A DNA stretch of 64,000 bases from Siphonodentalium dalli (lineage: Eukaryota > Mollusca > Scaphopoda > Gadilida > Siphonodentaliidae). Position 1 is the stretch's first letter; every line of letters begins with the position of its first letter. Below are positions 27,801 to 40,200 of this stretch, one piece after another. Below the pieces are notes generated by a model. That model ran no database searches, was not told the origin of the DNA, and saw only the letters and a list, made by a program, of their open reading frames with translations. The translations under genes were made by a program, and so were the position numbers. The DNA is taken from the NCBI GenBank assembly GCA_032622095.1, contig CP136069.1, forward strand, positions 11,178,036 through 11,242,035. The letters run 5' to 3'.

Positions 27801-30800
27801 ATTGTTTAGGTATAATGGTCACTCATATCAGTATATTGTTTAGGTATAATGGTCACTCATATCAGTAGATTGTTTAGGTATAATGGACACTCCTCTCAGT
27901 AGATTGCTTAGGTATAATGGACACTCCTCTCAGTAGATTGTTTAGGTATAATGGACACTCCTCTCAGTAGATTGTTTAGGTATACTGGACACTCCTCTCA
28001 GTAGATTGTTTAGGTATAATGGACACTCATCTCAGTAGATTGTTTAGGTACAATGGACACTCATATCAGTAGATTGTTTAGGTATAATGGACACTCATCT
28101 CAGTAGATTGTTTATGTATAATGGACACTCCTCTCAGTAGATTGTTTAGGTATAATGGACACTCGTCTCAGTAGATTGTTTATGTATAATGGACACTCCT
28201 CTCAGTAGATTGTTTAGGTATAATGGACACTCCTCTCAGTAGATTGTTTAGGTATAATGGACACTCCTCTCAGTATATTGTTTAGGTATAATGGACACTC
28301 CTCTCAGTAGATTGTTTAGGTATAATGGACACTCCTCTCAGTAGATTGTTTAGGTATAATGGACACTCCTCTCAGTAGATTGTTTAGGTATAATGGACAC
28401 TCCTCTCAGTAGATTGTTTAGGTATAATGGTCACTCATCTCAGTAGATTGTTTAGGTATAATGGTCACTCATCTCAGTATATTGTTTAGGTATAATGGTC
28501 ACTCATATCAGTAGATTGTTTAGGTATAATGGACACTCCTCTCAGTAGATTGTTTAGGTATAATGGAAACTCATCTCAGTAGATTGTTTAGGTATAATGG
28601 TCACTCATCTCAGTAGATTGTTTAGGTATAATGGACACTCATCTCAGTAGATTGTTTAGGTATAATGGACACTCCTCTCAGTAGATTGTTTAGGTATAAT
28701 GGACACTCCTCTCGGTAGATTGTTTAGGTAAAATGGTCACTCATCTCAGTAGATTGTTTAGGTATACTGGTCACTCCTCGCAGTAGATTGTTTAGGTATA
28801 ACGGACACTCCTCTCAGTAGATTGTTTAGGTATAACGGACACTCATCTCAGTAGATGGTTTAGGTATAATGGACACTCCTCTCAGTAGATTGTTTAGGTA
28901 TAATGGACACTCCTCTCAGTAGATTGTTTAGGTAAAATGGTCACTCATCTCAGTAGATTGTTTAGGTATACTGGTCACTCCTCGCAGTAGATTGTTTAGG
29001 TATAACGGACACTCCTCTCAGTAGATTGTTTAGGTATAACGGACACTCATCTCAGTAGATTGTTTAGGTATAATGGACACTCCTCTCAGTAGATTGTTTA
29101 GGTATAATGGACACTCCTCTCAGTAGATTGTTTAGGTATAATGGACACTCCTCTCAGTAGATTGTTTGGGTATAATGGACACTCCTCTCAGTAGATTGTT
29201 TAGGTATAATGGACACTCCTCTCAGTAGATTGTTTAGGTATAATGGACACTCCTCTCAGTAGATTGTTTAGGTATAATGGACACTCCTCTCAGTAGATTG
29301 TTTAGGTATAAAGGACACTCATCTCAGTAGATTGTTTAGGTATAATGGACACTCATCTCAGTAGATTGTTTAGGTATAATGGTCACTCATCTCAGTAGAT
29401 TGTTTAGGTATAATGGTCACTCCTCTCAGTAGATTGTTTAGGTATAATGGACACTCCTCTCAGTAGATAATGGACACTCCTCTCAGTAGATTGTTTAGGT
29501 ATAATGGACTCTCATCTCAGTAGATTGTTTAGGTATAATGGACACCCCTCTCAGTAGATTGTTTAGGTATAATGGACACTCCTCTCAGTAGATTGTTTAG
29601 GTATAATGGACACTCCTCTCAGTAGATTGTTTAGGTATAATGGACACTCCTCTCAGTATATTGTTTAGGTATAATGGACACTCCTCTCAGTAGATTGTTT
29701 AGGTATAAAGGACACTCATCTCAGTAGATTGTTTAGGTATAATGGACACTCATCTCAGTAGATTGTTTAGGTATAATGGTCACTCATCTCAGTAGATTGT
29801 TTAGGTATAATGGTCACTCCTCTCAGTAGATTGTTTAGGTATAATGGACACTCCTCTCAGTAGATAATGGACACTCATCTCAGTAGATTGTTTAGGTATA
29901 ATGGACTCTCATCTCAGTAGATTGTTTAGGTATAATGGACACCCCTCTCAGTAGATTGTTTAGGTATAATGGACACTCCTCTCGGTAGATTGTTTGGGTA
30001 TAATGGACACTCCTCTCAGTAGATTGTTTGGGTATAATGGACACTCCTCTCAGTAGATTGTTTAGGTATAATGGACACTCCTCTCAGTAGATTGTTTAGG
30101 TATAATGGACACTCCTCTCAGTAGATTGTTTAGGTATAATGGACACTCATCGCAGTAGATTGTTTAGGTATAACGGACACTCATCTCAGTAGATAATGGA
30201 CACTCCTCTCAGTAGATTGTTTAGGTATAATGGACACTCATCTCAGTAGATTGTTCAGGTATAATGGACACTCATCTCAGTAGATTGTTTAGGTATAATG
30301 GACACTCCTCTCAGTAGATATTGGACACTCATCGCATTAGATAATGGACACTCCTCTCAGTAGATAATGGACACTCATCTCAGTAGATAATGGACACTCA
30401 TCTCAGTGGATAATGAACACTCATCTCAGTAGGTTTGTTTAGGTATAATGGACACTCCTCTCAGTAGATTGTTTAGGTATAATGGACACTCCTCTCAGTA
30501 GATTGTTTAGGTATAATGGACACTCCTCTCAGTAGATTGTTTAGGTATAATGGACACTCCTCTCAGTAGATTGTTTAGGTATAAAGGACACTCATCTCAG
30601 TAGATTGTTTAGGTATAATGGACACTCATCTCAGTAGATTGTTTAGGTATAATGGTCACTCATCTCAGTAGATTGTTTAGGTATAATGGTCACTCCTCTC
30701 AGTAGATTGTTTAGGTATAATGGACACTCCTCTCAGTAGATAATGGACACTCCTCTCAGTAGATTGTTTAGGTATAATGGACTCTCATCTCAGTAGATTG

Positions 30801-32258
30801 TTTAGGTATAATGGACACCCCTCTCAGTAGATTGTTTAGGTATAATGGACACTCCTCTCAGTAGATTGTTTAGGTATAATGGACACTCCTCTCAGTAGAT
30901 TGTTTAGGTATAATGGACACTCCTCTCAGTAGATTGTTTAGGTATAATGGACACTCCTCTCAGTAGATTGTTTAGGTATAAAGGACACTCATCTCAGTAG
31001 ATTGTTTAGGTATAATGGACACTCATCTCAGTAGATTGTTTAGGTATAATGGTCACTCATCTCAGTAGATTGTTTAGGTATAATGGTCACTCCTCTCAGT
31101 AGATTGTTTAGGTATAATGGACACTCCTCTCAGTAGATAATGGACACTCCTCTCAGTAGATTGTTTAGGTATAATGGACTCTCATCTCAGTAGATTGTTT
31201 AGGTATAATGGACACCCCTCTCAGTAGATTGTTTAGGTATAATGGACACTCCTCTCGGTAGATTGTTTGGGTATAATGGACACTCCTCTCAGTAGATTGT
31301 TTGGGTATAATGGACACTCCTCTCAGTAGATTGTTTAGGTATAATGGACACTCCTCTCAGTAGATTGTTTAGGTATAATGGACACTCCTCTCAGTAGATT
31401 GTTTAGGTATAATGGACACTCATCGCAGTAGATTGTTTAGGTATAACGGACACTCATCTCAGTAGATAATGGACACTCCTCTCAGTAGATTGTTTAGGTA
31501 TAATGGACACTCAACTCAGTAGATTGTTCAGGTATAATGGACACTCACCTCAGTAGATTGTTTAGGTATAATGGACACTCCTCTCAGTAGATATTGGACA
31601 CGCATCGCATTAGATAATGGACACTCCTCTCAGTAGATAATGGACACTCATCTCAGTAGATAATGGACACTCATCTCAGTGGATAATGAACACTCATCTC
31701 AGTAGGTTTGTTTAGGTATAATGGACACTCCTCTCAGTAGATAATGTACACTCCTCTCAGTAGAAAATGGACACTCATCTCAGTAGATTGTTTAGGTATA
31801 ATGGACACTCGTCTCAGTAGATTGTTTAGGTATAATGGACACTCCTCTCAGTAGATTGTTTAGGTATAATGGTCACTCCTCTTAGTAGATCGTTTAGGTA
31901 TAATGGACACTCATCTCAGTAGATTGTTTAGGTATAATGGACACTCCTATTAGTAGATAATGGACACTCCTCTCAACAGATTGTTTAGGTATAATGGACA
32001 CTCCTCTCAGTAGATATTGGACACTCCTCTCAGCAGATAATGGACACTCATCTCGGTAGATTGTTTAGATATAATGGACACTCCTCTCAGTAGATTGTTT
32101 AGGTATAATGGTCACTCATCTCAGTAGATTGTTTAGGTATAATGGACACTCATCTCAGTAGATTGTTTATGTATAATGGACACTCCTCTCAGTAGATTGT
32201 TTAGGTATAATGGACACTCCTCTCAGTAGATTGTTTAGGTATAATGGACACTCCTCTC
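21841..32258. repeat. 34-bp satellite array, block A3
   Basis: A 10.4-kb array between S2 and S3. It opens like A2 and includes a diagnostic short monomer (GGTCACTCAGTAG, 5 bp missing, at 21966) that recurs after S3. It contains paired 397-bp units (11 long plus one short monomer) marked by TATAAAGG, for example at 29310 and 29707. Clusters of 23-bp monomers lie at 23340-23645, 24830-25400, 30190-30420 and 31460-32040. A zone rich in CpG-bearing variants (TATAACGG, CTCGCAG) lies at 27180-27380. The last 0.2 kb matches the sequence about 1.3 kb before S2, so about 1.1 kb is missing before S3. Confidence 0.97.
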
Positions 32259-34256
32259 CCATATCCCAATTATACGCATACCTTACCCATATTTATATTC
32301 GCGCAATACTATTTTTCGCTAAGTTTTGAACACCCCCATCTATAAATTATATAACTGTGCGAATTTAAAACTGGCAAAATCCATGTTCTTAAAAGTCTCG
32401 GATTTGATAACAGCATCAGTTCTTATATTCGTTCCGGGATTCGAAGATACATGTACATGTCTATATTAAACACCATCACGATGAATTTACATCGTGTAGA
32501 ACATAACAGCATCCAGAGACAGGGGGTTGACATTTCAAACCAATAATAGATTGAAGTTGTTATCGTACATGTTGTTTGTTTCCAACAATTATACAGTATA
32601 TTGGCGGGGAATCTGTTGTTTTTAGAACAGCATTTGCATATTTTCCGACATTTGGTCAAAACTTTGGACTGAACTGGCCATCAGTTTGAAATTTTCCAAC
32701 TTTAGTGGTAATACTTGGTTTGAATTTTCCACAGTTTGAAAGTTTTAGGCCAGTCCAGATGCTAGGATTTTGCAATTTTCATGTTTAGATTTCAAAATGT
32801 TATCAACCCCTGTGTTCTGGTCCTTCCCAGTGGCCAGTAAAAAAAACTGCTAATTAATTTGAAAAAAACAAATCGGGGTGCGATTTGTCCTGGCGTTAGA
32901 ATACTAGATGTTAGGGTTTTGCATTCAAATGCATGTGGACCCGACCCCAACCCACCCGACGCAAACCCGCTAGCCGCGTCATGACTGCATCATCAATGTG
33001 TTGAGAAGATGGTTGTTTATATGCTCCAAATAATTATTCTGACATTGATAATAGTTATAAACATCATTGAAATGAACTCGGAATGATTAAAACAACCACA
33101 ACCGCGTACATATGACTTCATAAAACATCAGCACTTTACTGCGGCTTGTGTTGACAGAACTAACTCTGTATTGGTCACGGTGTCACTCCATAGTTGTCTT
33201 GGGACTTGCATCTTTCGTGCATTTGCATGCAGTCTGGATAATGTGTATTTCTTAGAAGCATTGCAACATCGAAAATGTTACCACGATTTATCGCTTTATA
33301 TATTAGAAATGATTTTGATGCTGGTTGCCCCATGTGAATATATATAGGCATACTAGCAGGCCTAATTATCTAAGTCAATCCAGCATTCAGTATAAAGTGT
33401 GCAAATCATCAACATAACACCCTTGTTTCCTTTATGGTTTGGTATCAGTAAACTCAGGAGTCGTATATTAATGTTCGCTCAGTTTTTAATTAGCGCACCG
33501 ATGGGTGCGCGAAAAATAGTACTGCGCATATTAAACTTTATTCTTTAAGCATATTTTAGTGTATCTGAACAAATATTCACACATACATATGGAATTGAGG
33601 CTCAAGTTTGTACAACTTACATGGAGCCTCGCTCCTGATACATTTAAAACAAATACATTAACATTACAAGATCACAGAAATGTTTAGCAAGGGATATGGA
33701 ATACAGAATGTGTGAGTTGCTGGGGCTGGTGTTCCATCCGTAATATAATCCAAACTCGATAGTTTAGAAGTCGCCAATCAATATTTAGATGGAATAGTCA
33801 GTAATGAGACATTTAGATGGTATAGTCAGTAATGAGACATCTCTGTTTGTTTTTGTTTTACAAATAAAATAATTTGATTAGGGTTGTTCAAAACGCTTTG
33901 TTTTAGCTTGTACAATTAGATCAATCCAAATCGAATGGTATTTTGATTGTTGAGTATGCCTTCTACCCCGTAAAGGAAATTCATGAAAGCGCTGACCCAA
34001 ATTTGTTTGGCCATCAGCTGTCCATCAAATTGTCCACAAAATGGACAACCCACCTCCACCATTTCAGTCAAAGTGTTTTGAGTAGGGTTTTGTGTGGATT
34101 TATTTGTGGAGAGGAAGCCCCTGTGTGTCTTTTTTGACTTGTGTGGCTAGCCACATAACTTGGACAATAAAAGTCACAAAAGTCATTTGTTACAGACTCA
34201 CAAAAGTTTAGCCCCACGACTACCATTTCGTAGGTATTACCGTGCTGCGAGTAGAA
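32259..34256. repeat. Interspersed 1,998-bp segment S, copy 3
   Basis: Same length as S1 and S2, 12,416 bp downstream of S2. One private difference seen: T at 33984. Inverted repeat arms 32301-32319 and 33509-33527; 28-bp tandem pair 33783-33838. No fourth copy follows, although a 12.4-kb period would have placed one near 44,675. Confidence 0.93.
32940..32957 (-). other. G-quadruplex motif in S3
   Basis: Identical to the motifs in S1 and S2, on the minus strand. Confidence 0.75.
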
Positions 34257-37200
34257 TCAGTGGATTGTTTAGGTATAATGGTCACTCCTCTCAGTAGATT
34301 GTTTAGGTATAATGGACACTCCTCTCAGTAGATTGTTTAGGTAAAATGGTCACTCCTCTCAGTAGATTGTTTAGGTATAATGGTCACTCAGTAGATTGGT
34401 TAGGTATAATGGACACTCCTCTCAGTATATTGTTTAGGTATAATGGACACTCCTCTCAGTAGATTGTTTAGGTATAATGGTCACTCCTCTCAGTAGATTG
34501 TTTAGGTATAATGGACACTCCTCTCAGTAGATAATGGACACTCCTCTCAGTAGATTGTTTAGGTATAATGGATACTCATCTCAGTAGATTGTTTAGGTAT
34601 AATGGACACTCCTCTCAGTAGATTGTTTAGGTATAATGGACACTCATCTCAGTAGATTGTTTATGTATAATGGACACTCATCTCATTAGATTGTTTAGGT
34701 ATAATGGACACTGATATCAGTAGATTGTTCAGGTATAATGGACACTCCTCTCAGTAGATTGTTTAGGTATAATTGACACTCCTCTCAGTAGATTGTTTAG
34801 GTATAATGGTCACTCCTCTCAGTAGATTGTTTAGGTATAATGGACACTCCTCTCAGTAGATAATGGACACTCATCTCAGTAGATTGTTTAGGTATAATGG
34901 ACACTCCTCTCAGTAAATTGTTTAGGTATAATGGACACTCCTCTCAGTAGATTGTTTGGGTATAATGGACACTCATCTCAGTAGATTGTTTAGGTATAAT
35001 GGACACTCATATCAGTAGATTGTTTAGGTATAATGGACACTCCTCTCAGTAGATTGTTTAGGTATAATGGACACTCCTCTCAGTAGATTGTTTAGGTATA
35101 ATGGACACTCCTCTCAGTAGATTGTTTGGGTATAATGGACACTCCTCTCAGTAGATTGTTTAGGTATAATGGACACTCCTCTCAGTAGATTGTTTAGGTA
35201 TAATGGACACTCCTCTCAGTAGATTGTTTAGGTATAATGGACACTCCTCTCAGTAGATTGTTTAGGTATAAAGGACACTCATCTCAGTAGATTGTTTAGG
35301 TATAATGGACACTCATCTCAGTAGATTGTTTAGGTATAATGGTCACTCATCTCAGTAGATTGTTTAGGTATAATGGTCACTCCTCTCAGTAGATTGTTTA
35401 GGTATAATGGACACTCCTCTCAGTAGATAATGGACACTCCTCTCAGTAGATTGTTTAGGTATAATGGACTCTCATCTCAGTAGATTCTTTAGGTATAATG
35501 GACACCCCTCTCAGTAGATTGTTTAGGTATAATGGACACTCCTCTCGGTAGATTGTTTGGGTATAATGGACACTCCTCTCAGTAGATTGTTTGGGTATAA
35601 TGGACACTCCTCTCAGTAGATTGTTTAGGTATAATGGACACTCCTCTCAGTAGATTGTTTAGGTATAATGGACACTCCTCTCAGTAGATTGTTTAGGTAT
35701 AATGGACACTCATCGCAGTAGATTGTTTAGGTATAACGGACACTCATCTCAGTAGATAATGGACACTCCTCTCAGTAGATTGTTTAGGTATAATGGACAC
35801 TCATCTCAGTAGATTGTTCAGGTATAATGGACACTCATCTCAGTAGACTGTTTAGGTATAATGGACACTCCTCTCTGTAGATATTGGACACTCATCGCAT
35901 TAGATAATGGACACTCCTCTCAGTAGATAATGGACACTCATCTCAGTAGATAATGATCACTCATCTCAGTGGATAATGGACACTCATCTCAGTAGGTTGT
36001 TTAGGTATAATGGACACTCCTCTCAGCAGATAATGTACACTCCTCTCAGTAGAAAATGGACACTCCTCTCAGTAGATTGTTTGGGTATAATGGACACTCA
36101 TCTCAGTAGATTGTTTAGGTATAATGGACACTCATATCAGTAGATTGTTTAGGTATAATGGACACTCCTCTCAGTAGATTGTTTAGGTATAATGGACACT
36201 CCTCTCAGTAGATTGTTTAGGTATAATGGACACTCCTCTCAGTAGATTGTTTGGGTATAATGGACACTCCTCTCAGTAGATTGTTTAGGTATAATGGACA
36301 CTCCTCTCAGTAGATTGTTTAGGTATAATGGACACTCCTCTCAGTAGATTGTTTAGGTATAAAGGACACTCATCTCAGTAGATTGTTTAGGTATAATGGA
36401 CACTCATCTCAGTAGATTGTTTAGGTATAATGGTCACTCATCTCAGTAGATTGTTTAGGTATAATGGTCACTCCTCTCAGTAGATTGTTTAGGTATAATG
36501 GACACTCCTCTCAGTAGATAATGGACACTCCTCTCAGTAGATTGTTTAGGTATAATGGACTCTCATCTCAGTAGATTGTTTAGGTATAATGGACACCCCT
36601 CTCAGTAGATTGTTTAGGTATAATGGACACTCCTCTCAGTAGATTGTTTAGGTATAATGGACACTCCTCTCAGTAGATTGTTTAGGTATAATGGACACTC
36701 CTCTCAGTAGATTGTTTAGGTATAAAGGACACTCATCTCAGTAGATTGTTTAGGTATAATGGACACTCATCTCAGTAGATTGTTTAGGTATAATGGACAC
36801 TCATCTCAGTAGATTGTTTAGGTATAATGGCCACTCATCTCAGTAGATTGTTTAGGTATAATGGTCACTCCTCTCAGTAGATTGCTTAGGTATAATGGAC
36901 ACTCCTCTCAGTAGATAATGGACACTCCTCTCAGTAGATTGTTTAGGTATAATGGACTCTCATCTCAGTAGATTGTTTAGGTATAATGGACACCCCTCTC
37001 AGTAGATTGTTTAGGTATAATGGACACTCCTCTCGGTAGATTGTTTGGGTATAATGGACACTCCTCTCAGTAGATTGTTTGGGTATAATGGACACTCCTC
37101 TCAGTAGATTGTTTAGGTATAATGGACACTCCTCTCAGTAGATTGTTTAGGTATAATGGACACTCCTCTCAGTAGATTGTTTAGGTATAATGGACACTCA

Positions 37201-40200
37201 TCGCAGTAGATTGTTTAGGTATAACGGACACTCATCTCAGTAGATAATGGACACTCCTCTCAGTAGATTGTTTAGGTATAATGGACACTCATCTCAGTAG
37301 ATTGTTCAGGTATAATGGACACTCATCTCAGTAGATTGTTTAGGTATAATGGACACTCCTCTCAGTATATATTGGACACTCATCGCATTAGATAATGGAC
37401 ACTCCTCTCAGTAGATAATGGACACTCATCTCAGTAGATAATGGACACTCATCTCAGTGGATAATGGACACTCATCTCAGTAGGTTTGTTTAGGTATAAT
37501 GGACACTCCTCTCAGTAGATAATGTACACTCCTCTCAGTAGAAAATGGACACTCATCTCAGTAGATTGTTTAGGTATAATGGACACTCGTCTCAGTAGAT
37601 TGTTTAGGTATAATGGACACTCCTCTCAGTAGATTGTTTAGGTATAATGGTCACTCCTCTTAGTAGATCGTTTAGGTATAATGGACACTCATCTCAGTAG
37701 ATTGTTTAGGTATAATGGACACTCCTATTAGTAGATAATGGACACTCCTCTCAGCAGATTGTTTAGGTATAATGGACACTCCTCTCAGTAGATATTGGAC
37801 ACTCCTCTCAGCAGATAATGGACACTCATCTCGGTAGATTGTTTAGATATAATGGACACTCCTCTCAGTAGATTGTTTAGGTATAATGGTCACTCATCTC
37901 AGTAGATTGTTTAGGTATAATGGACACTCATCTCAGTAGATTGTTTATGTATAATGGACACTCCTCTCAGTAGATTGTTTAGGTATAATGGACACTCATC
38001 TCAGTAGATTGTCTATGTATAATGGACACTCCACTCAGTAGATTGTTTAGGTATAATGGACACTCCTCTCAGTAGATTGTTTAGGTATAATGGACACTCC
38101 TCTCAGTAGATTGTTTAGGTATAATGGACACTCCTCTCAGTATATTGTTTAGGTATAATGGACACTCCTCTCGGTATATTGTTTAGGTATAATGGACACT
38201 CCTCTCAGTAGATTGTTTAGGTATAATGGACACTCCTCTCAGTAGATTGTTTAGGTACAATGGTCACTCATCTCAGTAGATTGTTTAGGTATAATGGACA
38301 CTCCTCTCAGCAGATTGTTTAGGTATAATGGACACTCATCTCAGTAGATTGTTTATGTATAATGGACACTCATCTCAGTAGATTGTTTATGTATAATGGA
38401 CACTCATCTCAGTAGATTGTTTATGTATAATGGACACTCCTCTCAGTAGATTGTTTAGGTATAATGGACACTCATCTCAGTAGATTGTTTATGTATAATG
38501 GACACTCCTCTCAGTAGATTGTTTAGGTATAATGGACACTCGTCTCAGTATATTGTTTAGGTATAATGGACACTCCTCTCAGTATATTGTTTAGGTATAA
38601 TGGACACTCCTCTCAGTAGATTGTTTAGGTATAATGGACACTCCTCTCAGTAGATTGTTTAGGTATAATGGACACTCCTCTCAGTAGATTGCTTAGGTAT
38701 AATGGACACTCGTCTCAGTAGATTGTGTAGGTATAATGGACACTCCTCTCAGTATATTGTTTAGGTATACTGGACACTCCTCTCAGTAGATTGTTTAGGT
38801 ATAATGGACACTCATCTCAGTAGATTGTTTAGGTACAATGGTCACTCATCTCAGTAGATTGTTTAGGTATAATGGACACTCCTCTCAGTAGATTGTTTAG
38901 GTATAATGGACACTCATCTCAGTAGATTGTTTATGTATAATGGACACTCCTCTCAGTAGATTGTTTAGGTATAATGGACACTCGTCTCAGTAGATTGTTT
39001 ATGTATAATGGACACTCCTCTCAGTAGATTGTTTAGGTGTAATGGACACTCCTCTCAGTAGATTGTTTAGGTATAATGGACACTCCTCTCAGTATATTGT
39101 TTAGGTATAATGGACACTCCTCTCAGTAGATTGTTTAGGTATAATGGACACTCCTCTCAGTAGATTGTTTAGGTATAATGGACACTCCTCTCAGTAGATT
39201 GTTTAGGTATAATGGACACTCCTCTCAGTAGATTGTTTAGGTATAATGGTCACTCATCTCAGTAGATTGTTTAGGTATAATGGTCACTCATCTCAGTATA
39301 TTGTTTAGGTATAATGGTCACTCATATCAGTAGATTGTTTAGGTACAATGGACACTCCTCTCAGTAGATTGTTTAGGTATAATGGACACTCATCTCAGTA
39401 GATTGTTTAGGTATAATGGTCACTCATCTCAGTAGATTGTTTAGGTATAATGGACACTCATCTCAGTAGATTGTTTAGGTATAATGGACACTCCTCTCAG
39501 TAGATTGTTTAGGTATAATGGACACTCCTCTCGGTAGATTGTTTAGGTAAAATGGTCACTCATCTCAGTAGATTGTTTAGGTATACTGGTCACTCCTCGC
39601 AGTAGATTGTTTAGGTATAACGGACACTCCTCTCAGTAGATTGTTTAGGTATAACGGACACTCATCTCAGTAGATTGTTTAGGTATAATGGACACTCATC
39701 TCAGTAGATTGTTTAGGTATAACGGACACTCCTCGCAGTAGATTGTTTTGGTATAACGGACACTCCTCTCAGTAGATTGTTTTGGTATAACGGACACTCC
39801 TCTCAGTAGATTGTTTAGGTATAATGGACACTCCTCTCAGTAGATTGTTTAGGTATAATGGACACTCATCTCAGTATATTGTTTAGGTATAATGGACACT
39901 CGTCTCAGTAGATGGTTTAGGTATAATGGACACTCCTCTCAGTAGATTGTTTAGGTATAATGGACACTCCTCTCAGTAGATTGTTTAGGTATAATGGACA
40001 CTCCTCTCAGTAGAATGTTTAGGTATAATGGACACTCCTCTCAGTATATTGTTTAGGTATAATGGACACTCCTCTCAGTATATTGTTTAGGTATAATGGA
40101 CACTCCTCTCAGTATATTGTTTTGGTATAATGGACACTCCTCTCAGTAGATTGTTTAGGTATAATGGACACTCCTCTCAGTAGATTGTTTAGGTATAATG

